This document shows positions 17,170-24,897 of a stretch of DNA of 64,000 nt, piece after piece. Every line of letters starts with the position of its first letter. The stretch's first letter is position 1. The stretch is taken from contig NZ_QPFB01000001.1 of the NCBI RefSeq assembly GCF_004348115.1, positions 211,752-275,751 of the forward strand, in the 5' to 3' direction. Origin of the DNA: Stenotrophomonas sp. ATCM1_4. GTDB taxonomy: Bacteria; Pseudomonadota; Gammaproteobacteria; Xanthomonadales; Xanthomonadaceae. The notes below the pieces were generated by a model. It worked only from the letters and a program-made list of their open reading frames with translations, searched no databases and was not told where the DNA came from. The position numbers were made by a program, and so were the translations under genes.

Positions 17170-17620
17170 GCGGGTGAGACGGCTCTGCATATCCTCTCCG
17201 GCCATGACCACCTACACCCGACACCCCGACCTGGCCCCCGAGTTCGTCTGGGGGCCACGCACCAGCTTCGACACCCTGCCGACGGCGCTGACGCTGCACG
17301 GGGAAATCCTCGTGTCGATGCTCGACGGCGTGCACGGCCAGTGGACGGCCAGGTTGCACCTGGAGGACGGGCTCCACGCCCCGCTGATCTTGCGCAGCTG
17401 CACGGACTTCAACTCAGGCCGGCATGGCGCCGAGCGGTGGGTGCTGCGGCACGAGGCTGAGCTTCGGGCAAAGGTCGCGCGGAAGCTGGAGTGGATTCAG
17501 GAGCACGTGGCCCAGCATCCAGCGAGCAGGGGCGCAGGTGGCGCGCCGCTGGGCAGGTAGGAGGAATGCCGCCCCGGTTGAAGTCCCTTTCACCGGCGGG
17601 CGGCGGGCCGCAACCGGACC
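17170..17620 (+). repeat. Copy 1 of a ~450-bp direct repeat
   Basis: This stretch, including a leader with TATCCTCTCCGGCCATG, a 118-aa gene and a trailer beginning GCCGCCCCGG, recurs at about 18691-19146 with an offset of 1521-1527 bases. A third, truncated relative starts near 21100. The repeats bound the two cargo cassettes. Outer limits are approximate by eye. Confidence 0.85.
17204..17560 (+). CDS. Repeat-borne hypothetical protein, copy 1
   Basis: A 118-aa protein of unknown family, starting at the ATG after the shared leader. It has a beta-rich N-terminal half (PEFVWGPRTSFDTLPTALTL, WTARLHLEDGLHAPLIL) and a helical C-terminal half (ELRAKVARKLEWIQEHVAQ). It differs from the copy at 18725 at only ten positions by my count. 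The two copies flank the three-TM gene. Recent duplication is clear from the sequence; the function is unknown. Confidence 0.75.
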   Translation: MTTYTRHPDLAPEFVWGPRTSFDTLPTALTLHGEILVSMLDGVHGQWTARLHLEDGLHAPLILRSCTDFNSGRHGAERWVLRHEAELRAKVARKLEWIQEHVAQHPASRGAGGAPLGR

Positions 17621-17784
17621 ATCATCAACATGAGGCCTATGCTCCCTTCTTTCGATTGGCTATCGGCGCCCACGCGAATCGATAAGTAGTTCGAGAGTGG
17701 ATAGTTTGACGTGCTCCGGGTAATCCAGAAGGACGCATTGCGCTACTTTGATATTATCCCGAGAAACAACAGGGGGAGGTCAAG
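17561..17784. other. Non-coding leader of cargo cassette 1
   Basis: The first 60 bases are the trailer of repeat copy 1. The remainder is distinctly more AT-rich than the surrounding phage DNA and ends in a strong GGGGGAGG ribosome site before 17785. I see no convincing gene here; it probably holds the promoter of the three-TM gene. Confidence 0.5.
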
Positions 17785-18648
17785 ATGGGGGCAATGATAT
17801 TCCATGAGTTCGAAAGGGGCTTCTGCCTAACCGAGGAGGGGTTGCGCAGAATTCAGGCGATCATCAAGGAGCGGATTCCGCGCGATTGCATTGTCACGTA
17901 TGTAGTTACGCGCGGTGACGCTTTTACGTACAGAACGAAAGAGATTGACGACGTACTCGATGAGGTAAATGATGCGACCCGGCAGGTGGTCGCACTAGAG
18001 GTCGAGGCTCAACCCGAACGCGTTGATCGAGAGGAGGGGGGCGCCGGGGAAGTAAGTTTCCGCCTCATGCTCGTATTTCGATCAGCTCGGACGAGCGCCT
18101 CCTACTGGGAGCATGCTGGCTGCACGCTGGAAATTCAGGGTGCGGATCGTGATGCGGCCTACCTGATGCTGAGTGAGCTAAAGAACTACATCTCAAGCGA
18201 TGTTGCCAACCTAAGGCGATTTGACAAATCAAACGTAGAGCTTTTTGCCGCAATCATCGCGCTGGTCCTGCTTCTTACCGGTGTCGCTGTATATATTCTC
18301 AAGCCAGAGTTCGGCGCGCATGTGTTGGCCGGTGCGGCGCAAGAAGCACTTAAGTCCACCGATATTTCAGAAAAGCTGAACTATCTTATTTCCGTCGAGG
18401 CAAAGCGAAGGTCACTTTCGGGTCTAGCTGTTGTTTGTGTCCTGGCTGGGGTAGTTGCCTTTGGATCATCAGCTGTAGTATCGAAGACTCTCGGTCGGTT
18501 CTTTCCTACCGACATTTTTGCTTGGGGGAAGCGCAAGCAGAAGTATGACAGTGACGTGGAACTGCGGGGCAAGCTCTTCTGGGGCCTGGCAGTAGCTTTC
18601 GCCGTAAGCATCGTGGCCGGTGTAGTTGTGTGGAGAATTACCATCTGA
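17785..18648 (+). CDS. Three-TM membrane protein, cargo cassette 1
   Basis: A 287-aa protein of no recognised family. A GGGGAGG ribosome site just upstream supports the ATG at 17785. Residues 1-145 look like a soluble alpha/beta domain (GLRRIQAIIKERIPRDCIV; SFRLMLVFRSARTSASYW). Three hydrophobic helices follow near residues 152-172, 212-232 and 263-284, separated by charged loops. A soluble sensor plus several TM helices is a layout seen in membrane-acting abortive-infection effectors, but that role is speculation. The gene sits alone between two near-identical 450-bp repeats and has more AT-rich codon use than its neighbours. Confidence 0.7.
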   Translation: MGAMIFHEFERGFCLTEEGLRRIQAIIKERIPRDCIVTYVVTRGDAFTYRTKEIDDVLDEVNDATRQVVALEVEAQPERVDREEGGAGEVSFRLMLVFRSARTSASYWEHAGCTLEIQGADRDAAYLMLSELKNYISSDVANLRRFDKSNVELFAAIIALVLLLTGVAVYILKPEFGAHVLAGAAQEALKSTDISEKLNYLISVEAKRRSLSGLAVVCVLAGVVAFGSSAVVSKTLGRFFPTDIFAWGKRKQKYDSDVELRGKLFWGLAVAFAVSIVAGVVVWRITI

Positions 18649-18690
18649 GGACATCGTCGAAGGTCCTCGGCTTCCCAATCGCCAGTCCAA

Positions 18691-19146
18691 CGCGGTGAGA
18701 AGGCCCTCCATATCCTCTCCGGCCATGAACGAGTACCGCCGCCACCCTGACCTGGGCCCCGAGTTCGTCTGGGGGCCACGCACCAGTTTCGACACCCTGC
18801 CGACGGCCCTCACGCTGAACGGGGAAATCCTCGTGTCGATGCTCGACGGCGTGCGCGGCCAGTGGACCGCCCGCCTGCACCTGGAGGACGGCATCCACGC
18901 ACCTCTGATCCTGCGCCGCTGCACGGACTTCAACTCAGGCCGGCATGGTGCCGAGCGGTGGGTGCTGCGGCACGAGGCCGAGCTGCGCGAGAAGGTCGCC
19001 CGGAAGCTGGAGTGGATTCAAGAGCACGTGGCCCAGCATCCGGCGAGTAGAGGCGCAGGCGGCGTGCCGCTGGGTAGGTAGGAAGTCGGAGGTTGCCGCC
19101 CCGGATGAAGTCCCTTTCACCGGTGGGCGGCGGGCCACGGCCGGAT
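18691..19146 (+). repeat. Copy 2 of the ~450-bp direct repeat
   Basis: Near-identical to 17170-17620 through leader, gene and trailer (ATGAAGTCCCTTTCACCGG and GGGCGGCGGGCC blocks). Copy 2 separates the three-TM cassette from the DprA-PRTase cassette. Recombination between copies 1 and 2 would excise the three-TM gene. Confidence 0.85.
18725..19081 (+). CDS. Repeat-borne hypothetical protein, copy 2
   Basis: A 118-aa paralogue of the protein at 17204. Differences cluster in residues 2-5 and are otherwise scattered, which suggests both copies are under some constraint. The leader (TATCCTCTCCGGCCATG) is the same. The function is unknown. Its retention as an intact ORF twice argues against simple junk, although very recent duplication would also explain it. 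Confidence 0.75.
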   Translation: MNEYRRHPDLGPEFVWGPRTSFDTLPTALTLNGEILVSMLDGVRGQWTARLHLEDGIHAPLILRRCTDFNSGRHGAERWVLRHEAELREKVARKLEWIQEHVAQHPASRGAGGVPLGR

Positions 19147-19473
19147 CTTGGGAGCGTCGTGGCGACGCCGGATTCTACCCATCGATCTTTAGCTGACAAG
19201 TCAGCCCATGAGCAGGTGTCAATCTCACTGGTGGTCGGTTCATGGCGGGAGGGTGACTACCCCCGTTCTGCGCCCACCGGTACGCGGCTTTGCCCATATC
19301 GCGCTGTCCCGGTTGGCCCTTGCCAAGACTGCCAACTGGATGGCATAGGTAGCCAGAGTGGTTGGCGATCTGCGCCTGCCTTCAGGTCTACATTACGCGG
19401 AAAGGGTATGATATAGGGTCGGCTCAGAAGGCCGGCGTTCCCCCTGCACACTGGACGTTTGGGTGAGGAATCT
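19082..19473. other. 392-bp leader of the DprA-PRTase cassette
   Basis: The first ~65 bases are the trailer of repeat copy 2. The rest has no convincing gene. A TATGATATA stretch at about 19407 could be a -10 region, with no good -35 seen. A GAGGAA ribosome site at 19464-19469 precedes the ATG at 19474. The length leaves room for a regulated promoter. Confidence 0.4.
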
Positions 19474-20412
19474 ATGTTTTATGAATCCCCGCAGCAGCCT
19501 GAGATGAACCAAGTCTCCGACTTTTCCATCTTTTCAGCCCCCCCCATAGAGCTCCGTCGAGAGATGGCCGCTTACGAGTCACTGTGGCTGGGGCAGGGAG
19601 CTTGGTTCAAGAACATCGCCCAGCTTTTCGCCGACAACCCTGGCCGCGTGCCTTCTGAGTTGGTTTCCCGGCTTGAAGTGCGCGATACGTGGAAGCGACT
19701 CCTAGAAGAGGTTGGCGCCGACCGCTTGAAGGAGGTTGGCGTTCGAGTTCATGGCGCTGGGGAGTATCCGGCGAAGCTGCGAGAGGCGGACCACCCGATC
19801 GAGCTTCTGTATTACCGGGGTAATTGGGAGTTGGTCGATACGCGGAGTGTTGCCGTAGTTGGCACGCGGAATCCGTCACCCGAGGGAGCCGCCAACGCTC
19901 GTCGGATTGCGCAGGCATTGGTTCGACATAATTTTACCGTGGTTTCCGGCTTGGCGCGTGGAATCGACTCTGCTGCGCATGTGGGTGCGCTAGAGGCTGG
20001 AGGTCGAACTATCGCTGTGATCGGTACGCCGTTGTTTGATTACTACCCACGCGAGAATGCTGCCTTGCAAGAGTCTTTGGCGCAGGATCACCTGATAATT
20101 TCGCAGGTTCCTTTCCTGCGGTATCGGCAACAGCATTACAAGGCAAATAGCCTGTTTTTCCCGGCAAGAAACGTCACGATGTCGGCTTTGACGGAGGCAA
20201 CGGTTATTGTGGAGGCGGGTAATACTTCGGGAACTCTGGTTCAAGCCAGGGCTGCGTTGGCGCAGGGTAGGAAGCTGTTCATTCTGGACAGTTGTTTCCG
20301 TCGAGGCGATCTGAGCTGGCCCAAGAAGTACGAGGCGCAAGGGGCCATTCGCGTCCGAAATGTCACCGAGATCATGGAAGCTCTGGGTAGTCATGCGCCT
20401 TCAGATTCTTGA
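19474..20412 (+). CDS. DprA/Smf-like SLOG-domain protein, cargo cassette 2
   Basis: A 312-aa DprA-family protein. I chose the ATG at 19474, with GAGGAA upstream, over an in-frame TTG at 19459. The Rossmann core is well conserved: VAVVGTRNPSPEG (about 127-138), SGLARGID (158-165), HVGALEAGGRTIAVIG, YYPREN, FPARNVTMSALTEATVIVEA and NTSGTLVQARAALAQGRKL. It lacks the C-terminal winged-helix domain of chromosomal DprA and has a short divergent N-terminus. Chromosomal DprA loads RecA on incoming ssDNA; here the phage setting and the overlapping phosphoribosyltransferase suggest a different, possibly defensive, nucleotide-linked role (inference). Confidence 0.87.
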   Translation: MFYESPQQPEMNQVSDFSIFSAPPIELRREMAAYESLWLGQGAWFKNIAQLFADNPGRVPSELVSRLEVRDTWKRLLEEVGADRLKEVGVRVHGAGEYPAKLREADHPIELLYYRGNWELVDTRSVAVVGTRNPSPEGAANARRIAQALVRHNFTVVSGLARGIDSAAHVGALEAGGRTIAVIGTPLFDYYPRENAALQESLAQDHLIISQVPFLRYRQQHYKANSLFFPARNVTMSALTEATVIVEAGNTSGTLVQARAALAQGRKLFILDSCFRRGDLSWPKKYEAQGAIRVRNVTEIMEALGSHAPSDS

Positions 20413-21064
20413 GCCTCGGGACTACACGTATCTGGAAGCGGGTGATTCGTGCTGGCACTACGGCGAATACACCAGCGACGGCGGGTATCAGGCAAGTGAT
20501 ACCAATCAGAAGATACTCAACCTAAAGAAGAAGCCGACCGTCAGTGAGGCGCAGCTCTACTACAAGAATCAAGCGATTGATTATTGGGGCAGAACGCTGG
20601 CGGGGGTGATCGATCTGCCTCGGACGATTGGCACGTCTACGTTCGTTCCTATGCCAGGATCGAAGCCAACGGGGCATGCTGACTACGATGATCGAATGCT
20701 GCGTGTGCTGAGGCGAATGGTGTTGGGATGCCCCGAGGTTGACGTTCGGCCGCTTTTGATTCAAACGGAAGAGCGAGAGGCGCAGCATCACGGTCATCGT
20801 CTGACACCGGATGAGCTGTGCGAAACACTTGCCGTCGATCACGGGCTCCTGGATCGTCCACTTGCAAGGAACGTAGTGGTGGTTGATGACGTCATCACTT
20901 TGGGTGCTTCCTTCGCTGCAGCCAAGCGCATGCTCGCCGACCTGCCACGCGTCGAGCACGTGAGGGGAGTTTTCCTTGCCAAGGCTGTCCGGCCACCCCC
21001 GGCAATCCCGATGTTGACGCCGGAGCAGATTCGCGAATTGCTCGCCGACATTCGAAGGCCGTAG
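20393..21064 (+). CDS. Phosphoribosyltransferase partner (ComF-like)
   Basis: A 223-aa type I phosphoribosyltransferase-like protein starting inside the dprA-like gene (20-base overlap), so the two are translationally coupled. The PRPP-binding signature is present at about 161-173 (NVVVVDDVITLGASF), preceded by STFVPMPGSKPTGHADYDDR, comparable to the PVP...R..GF region of ComF. Residues 1-60 are an extra N-terminal region rich in Tyr and Asp. In natural competence DprA and ComF act in one pathway but are usually unlinked; here lookalikes of both form one operon. The substrate is unknown. Confidence 0.85.
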   Translation: MRLQILEPRDYTYLEAGDSCWHYGEYTSDGGYQASDTNQKILNLKKKPTVSEAQLYYKNQAIDYWGRTLAGVIDLPRTIGTSTFVPMPGSKPTGHADYDDRMLRVLRRMVLGCPEVDVRPLLIQTEEREAQHHGHRLTPDELCETLAVDHGLLDRPLARNVVVVDDVITLGASFAAAKRMLADLPRVEHVRGVFLAKAVRPPPAIPMLTPEQIRELLADIRRP

Positions 21065-21115
21065 CTGTTCCTGATAATCCGAGTGTCTAGACGGCTTTGG
21101 CTATCCTATCCGGCC

Positions 21116-21202
21116 GTGGCGGACGACCCGCACAACCTTCACCTAAGCCCCGAGTTCGGCTGGGTGCGCCACAGCCGCCTTGGGGATAAGATCTTGTTTT
21201 GA
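21116..21202 (+). pseudogene. Decayed third copy of the repeat-borne gene
   Basis: After the recognisable leader (CTATCCTATCCGGCC) a GTG opens a 28-codon frame reading HLSPEFGWVRHSRLGDKIL. It matches the start of the 118-aa proteins (PEFVWGPRTSFD) before diverging into a stop. It marks the right edge of cargo cassette 2, so each cassette is bounded by this element. Confidence 0.65.
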
Positions 21203-21220
21203 TCGCAATCGGTAGTGGCT

Positions 21221-21394
21221 ATGTCCCAGCGTCAAGAGCAGTTGGCTGAAGAGCGTGTTGAGAAGGCAAGGTCTGCGGTTTGGGACGCCCAGCAGCGGGT
21301 GAATCAGCTGGAGAGGGAGCTAGAAAGTGCCAAGCGGGCCCTTGCTAGCGCCCAGGCGGAGGAACGCCGTGCGATGAGCTCCAGTAGCTATTAG
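21221..21394 (+). CDS. 57-aa coiled-coil microprotein
   Basis: ATG at 21221 to TAG at 21394. The product is almost entirely one amphipathic helix (RVEKARSAVWDAQQRVNQLE, then ELESAKRALASAQAEERR) with heptad-like Val/Leu/Ala positions. It lies between the decayed repeat copy and the convergent integrase. No family is recognised. Composition and regular heptads favour a real small gene over a chance frame; no strong ribosome site is visible. Confidence 0.5.
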   Translation: MSQRQEQLAEERVEKARSAVWDAQQRVNQLERELESAKRALASAQAEERRAMSSSSY

Positions 21395-21432
21395 CCGGCA
21401 ATGTGGGGGGAGGCTGCGCTCATGGGGATCTT

Positions 21433-22443
21433 CTACCTGATCCTGTGCAGCGACTCTGGGCGCAGATTCGTATAGCGCTTCAATGAGTGCCAATCGCGGT
21501 GGCCGGTGACGATGGCTACCTCCTGAATCTGATAGCCCTGCTCGAACAGGCGCGATGTCCCCTCGTGGCGCAGGTCGTGGAACCGCAAATCCTCGATGCC
21601 AAGGCGAAGGCATGCGCGCCCCAGGGCCGCTGTGACGCTGTCCCCCTTGTAGGGGAAGACCAGCCCCTTGCGGCCCGTGGCATCCGCTTGGCGCTCGATG
21701 ATCTCCGCTGACTTTCCAAGGAGCGGAACCCACTGGTCGTTGCCATCCTTGATCTTTGGGTCTTTACGGTCGCGGATGAGGATCATCGGCTTGTCGCCGG
21801 GGCGGTAGTCCTCCCAGGTGATCCGCAGGATCTCGCCCTGCCGCATGGCGGTTTCGATGGCGAACGACACGATGTTCCAGACTGGGATCATTCCCTTGCG
21901 GTTGTTGTAGCGGAAGAACGTCTCCAGCTCGGTCAGCTCGGCTTCGGTTGGGCGCCGATCCCGCTTCATGGGCTTGGCGATTGATCCCGTGCGCCGCAGT
22001 GTTGGGGTTGCCGCCTTCACAACATCGGGGATCGTCATCAACCAGAGCGCGCGGCCCGCGGCCAGCACCTCGCCGAGGAAGCCCAACTCCATCGCCATCG
22101 TCGCGGGGCCAGCTTTTCGCGCGCTGAAGTGGTCGAGCACGTCCTGGGGTGTGAGGAGGGAAACCTCCTTGTGCCCGATCGTCTCCTTCCAGCGCGTGAG
22201 GTTCCCCCGCTTCGTAGCGGAAACCGGCTTGAAGCCGGCCATCTCCTTGATGTACCGGTCGATCAGATCGGCCAGCGTAACGCTGGCTTCGGGTGCGGTC
22301 TTGCCGGCCTTCAGGGCGTCCTCGGTAAGCTTGGCCCAGTCCTCTGCGGCCTTCTTCCCGTTGAAGGTCTTTGAGAGGGTAGGATGCCCCTTCAGGCGCA
22401 CCAGGGCGCGCCATTTTTTCCCTCGCCGCTGAATCACCGCCAT
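21433..22443 (-). CDS. int: Prophage tyrosine integrase (dusA-type)
   Basis: A 336-aa tyrosine recombinase. It has an N-terminal arm-binding segment (VIQRRGKKWRALVRLKGHP), a SAM-like core-binding domain at about 55-150 and a catalytic domain with Arg201 (TAMRQGEIL), His289 and Arg292 (FHDLRHEG), His315 (TGHRDW) and nucleophile Tyr324 (LKRYTNL). It abuts the 5' end of dusA, a known integration site for a dedicated integrase family, so it probably inserted and can excise this prophage. Confidence 0.95.
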   Translation of the reverse strand: MAVIQRRGKKWRALVRLKGHPTLSKTFNGKKAAEDWAKLTEDALKAGKTAPEASVTLADLIDRYIKEMAGFKPVSATKRGNLTRWKETIGHKEVSLLTPQDVLDHFSARKAGPATMAMELGFLGEVLAAGRALWLMTIPDVVKAATPTLRRTGSIAKPMKRDRRPTEAELTELETFFRYNNRKGMIPVWNIVSFAIETAMRQGEILRITWEDYRPGDKPMILIRDRKDPKIKDGNDQWVPLLGKSAEIIERQADATGRKGLVFPYKGDSVTAALGRACLRLGIEDLRFHDLRHEGTSRLFEQGYQIQEVAIVTGHRDWHSLKRYTNLRPESLHRIR

Positions 22444-22558
22444 CTTGGTACACCGCCATTTCCTTGGTGCACTGATGGTACATCGCAGCGGGAGCGAGCG
22501 GGAAAATCAGGGACTTACAGGGAGTTCTAGACTCTCATTTCCAATCCAGATGCAGCGT

Positions 22559-22630
22559 ATGTCATTGAAATATAAGGTTAACCCCATATCGGTTGCGCCG
22601 ATGATGGACTGGACGGACCGCCATTGCCGG
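22559..22630. other. Inferred prophage attachment region at dusA 5' end
   Basis: dusA-targeting integrases recombine within the conserved first codons of dusA. The DNA encoding SVAPMMDWTDRHCR lies at about 22588-22629 and is the likely core region. The matching repeat should lie left of the window, so the core cannot be delimited here. Established integration specificity plus inference. Confidence 0.45.
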
Positions 22631-23548
22631 GTCTTCCACCGCATCCTCGCGCCGGGCGCGCGGCTGTACACCGAGATGGTGCACGCCAATGCGGTGATCC
22701 ATGGCGACCGCGAGCGGTTGCTCGGCTTTGATCGCTGTGAACACCCGCTGGCGCTGCAGCTGGGGGGCAGCGAGCCAGTCGCGCTGGCCGCGGCGGCCCG
22801 GATCGCCGCCGACTGGGGCTATGACGAGATCAACCTCAACTGCGGCTGCCCCTCCGACCGGGTCCAGGCCGGGCGCTTCGGCGCCTGCCTGATGCGTGAG
22901 CCGGAGCTGGTCGGCGACTGCGTGGCGGCCATGGTCGCGGGGGTGGACATCCCGGTGACGGTCAAGTGCCGGCTGGGCGTGGATGAGGACAACGAGTACG
23001 ACCGCTTTGCCGGGTTCGTCGACCGTCAGGTGCAGGCCGGCGCGGCGATGGTGGTGGTGCACGCCCGCAATGCGTGGCTGCAGGGCCTGTCGCCGAAGGA
23101 GAACCGGGAGATCCCGCCGCTGCGCTACGACTGGGCCTACCGGCTCAAGCGCGAACGCCCGGACCTGCCGGTGGCGCTCAATGGCGGCATTGCCAGCGTC
23201 CAGGCCGCGCAGGCGCATCTGCAGCACGTGGACGGGGTGATGCTGGGCCGTGCCGCCTACCACGACCCCTACGTGCTGCACGCGCTGGAGGCCGCCCAGA
23301 CCGGTGCCGCGTTGCGCACGCGCGAGGAGCTGCTGCTGCAGATGCGGCCCTACGTGGAGGCTCGGTTGGCCGACGGACTGTCGATCAAGCACATCAGCAA
23401 GCACCTGCTGGGCCTGTTCCATGCCCAGCCGGGCGGGCGGGCGTTCCGCCAGGTCCTCAGCGAAGGTGCCCACCGTCCCGGCGCCGATTGGGGCCTGATC
23501 GAGCAGGCACTGCAGGTCACCCGCGACCAGGCCGAACGCGTCGCCTGA
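22559..23548 (+). CDS. dusA: tRNA-dihydrouridine(20/20a) synthase DusA
   Basis: FMN-dependent enzyme reducing U20/U20a in tRNA D-loops, about 329 aa from the ATG at 22559. Motifs: SVAPMMDWTDRHCR at the N-terminus, and NCGCPSDRVQAGRFGACLM with the catalytic cysteine. An in-frame ATG lies three codons upstream (22550), and the frame is open further back into the int side. No clear Shine-Dalgarno is visible, so the start is uncertain. The upstream DNA is prophage-derived, so the promoter of the gene has been replaced. Confidence 0.95.
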   Translation: MSLKYKVNPISVAPMMDWTDRHCRVFHRILAPGARLYTEMVHANAVIHGDRERLLGFDRCEHPLALQLGGSEPVALAAAARIAADWGYDEINLNCGCPSDRVQAGRFGACLMREPELVGDCVAAMVAGVDIPVTVKCRLGVDEDNEYDRFAGFVDRQVQAGAAMVVVHARNAWLQGLSPKENREIPPLRYDWAYRLKRERPDLPVALNGGIASVQAAQAHLQHVDGVMLGRAAYHDPYVLHALEAAQTGAALRTREELLLQMRPYVEARLADGLSIKHISKHLLGLFHAQPGGRAFRQVLSEGAHRPGADWGLIEQALQVTRDQAERVA

Positions 23549-23747
23549 GGGCGCGTGGCGGGGCAGAAAGGCGGCAATTTGTCCGGTCATTTTGCTGAAT
23601 GAGCGGCGCCGGAGCAGGCAGGGTTCAGACCGGATTCACTCCCAAAAATCAAGAATTTGCCGTGATTTCGTAGGGGCCGGGAAAAATTTTCAACGTCGCC
23701 TTTTACGAATTTTGAACGTTGCCCCGCAGTCCGTTAGGATCGTTCCC

Positions 23748-24119
23748 ATGCATCCGCACTTTCGTCGTCGTCTGCAGATCACCCTCGCCGCCACGTTGAC
23801 CGTGGCAGGTCCGGGCGTGGTCGCCGCGTCGGCCGAGCCGCCGCCGCGTGCGGAGCCGGCCCGGGCCCAGATGGTGGCCGAGCGTGGGCGTCCGGCCAAC
23901 GACCGCTCCCTGTCCGACGCCGTGCGTCGGGTACAGCGCGAAACCGGCGGGCGCATTCTCGGTGCCGAGCGCGTGCCGTACGATGGGCGCGACATCAACC
24001 GCGTCAAGTACATGGACGACCGCGGTCGGGTCCGTTACATGGACGACCCTTCGCCGTCGCGGGCTGCTCCCCGGCCGCCGCGGTCCGATGACCAGCCACC
24101 ACGCGGCGATAACTCCTGA
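23748..24119 (+). CDS. Small exported PepSY-like protein upstream of phoP
   Basis: A 123-aa exported protein; the ATG at 23748 starts a clear signal peptide (LQITLAATLTVAGPGVVAASA). The mature part has a small PepSY-like unit (SLSDAVRRVQRETGGRILGAE, then DINRVKYMDDRGRVRYMDD) and a Pro/Arg-rich tail. Its place 71 bases before the response regulator suggests a periplasmic accessory to the two-component system. That link is inferred from context. Confidence 0.75.
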   Translation: MHPHFRRRLQITLAATLTVAGPGVVAASAEPPPRAEPARAQMVAERGRPANDRSLSDAVRRVQRETGGRILGAERVPYDGRDINRVKYMDDRGRVRYMDDPSPSRAAPRPPRSDDQPPRGDNS

Positions 24120-24190
24120 ACAGCGATAATCGCTACGCGTTCCGCATCAAAATGCCGGCAGGTGCCGGCCCAAGTTACTAGGGAGAGTTC

Positions 24191-24874
24191 ATGCGTATCC
24201 TTCTGGTTGAAGACGAAGCCCCGCTGCGGGAAACCCTTGCAGCCCGCCTGAAGCGCGAAGGTTTCGCAGTGGATGCGGCACAGGATGGCGAGGAAGGCCT
24301 GTACATGGGCCGCGAAGTGCCGTTCGACGTGGGCATCATCGATCTGGGCCTGCCGAAGATGTCGGGCATGGAGCTGATCAAGGCGCTGCGTGATGAAGGC
24401 AAGAAGTTCCCGGTGCTGATCCTGACCGCCCGTTCGAGCTGGCAGGACAAGGTCGAGGGCCTGAAGCAGGGCGCCGACGACTACCTGGTCAAGCCGTTCC
24501 ATGTCGAAGAGCTGCTGGCCCGCGTCAACGCGCTGCTGCGCCGCGCCGCCGGCTGGTCCAAGCCGACCCTGGAATGCGGCCCGGTCGCGCTGGACCTGGC
24601 GGCACAGACCGTCAGCGTCAGCGGCAGCAACGTCGACCTGACCAGCTACGAGTACAAGGTCCTCGAGTACCTGATGATGCATGCCGGTGAACTGGTCTCC
24701 AAGGCCGACCTCACCGAGCACATCTACCAGCAGGATTTCGACCGCGACTCGAACGTGCTTGAAGTGTTCATCGGCCGCCTGCGCAAGAAGCTGGATCCGG
24801 ACGGTGAGCTCAAGCCGATCGAAACCGTGCGTGGCCGCGGTTACCGGTTCGCGATTCCGCGTACCGAGGGCTGA
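24191..24874 (+). CDS. phoP: PhoP-like OmpR-family response regulator
   Basis: A 227-aa response regulator. Receiver domain: acidic pair in LLVEDEA, phospho-acceptor Asp51 (GIIDLGLPKMSGM), Thr79 and Lys101 (DDYLVKPFH). C-terminal winged helix: residues about 130-222 (LTSYEYKVLEYLM, VFIGRLRKKLDPDGELKPIETVRGRGYRF). A GGGAG ribosome site precedes the ATG. It is transcribed with the kinase 23 bases downstream. The PhoP name rests on the pair's resemblance and on the PhoPQ system known in Stenotrophomonas; the exact regulon is not visible here. Confidence 0.9.
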   Translation: MRILLVEDEAPLRETLAARLKREGFAVDAAQDGEEGLYMGREVPFDVGIIDLGLPKMSGMELIKALRDEGKKFPVLILTARSSWQDKVEGLKQGADDYLVKPFHVEELLARVNALLRRAAGWSKPTLECGPVALDLAAQTVSVSGSNVDLTSYEYKVLEYLMMHAGELVSKADLTEHIYQQDFDRDSNVLEVFIGRLRKKLDPDGELKPIETVRGRGYRFAIPRTEG

Positions 24875-24897
24875 GCCCCTCCCAGGGGCGTTGCGGT

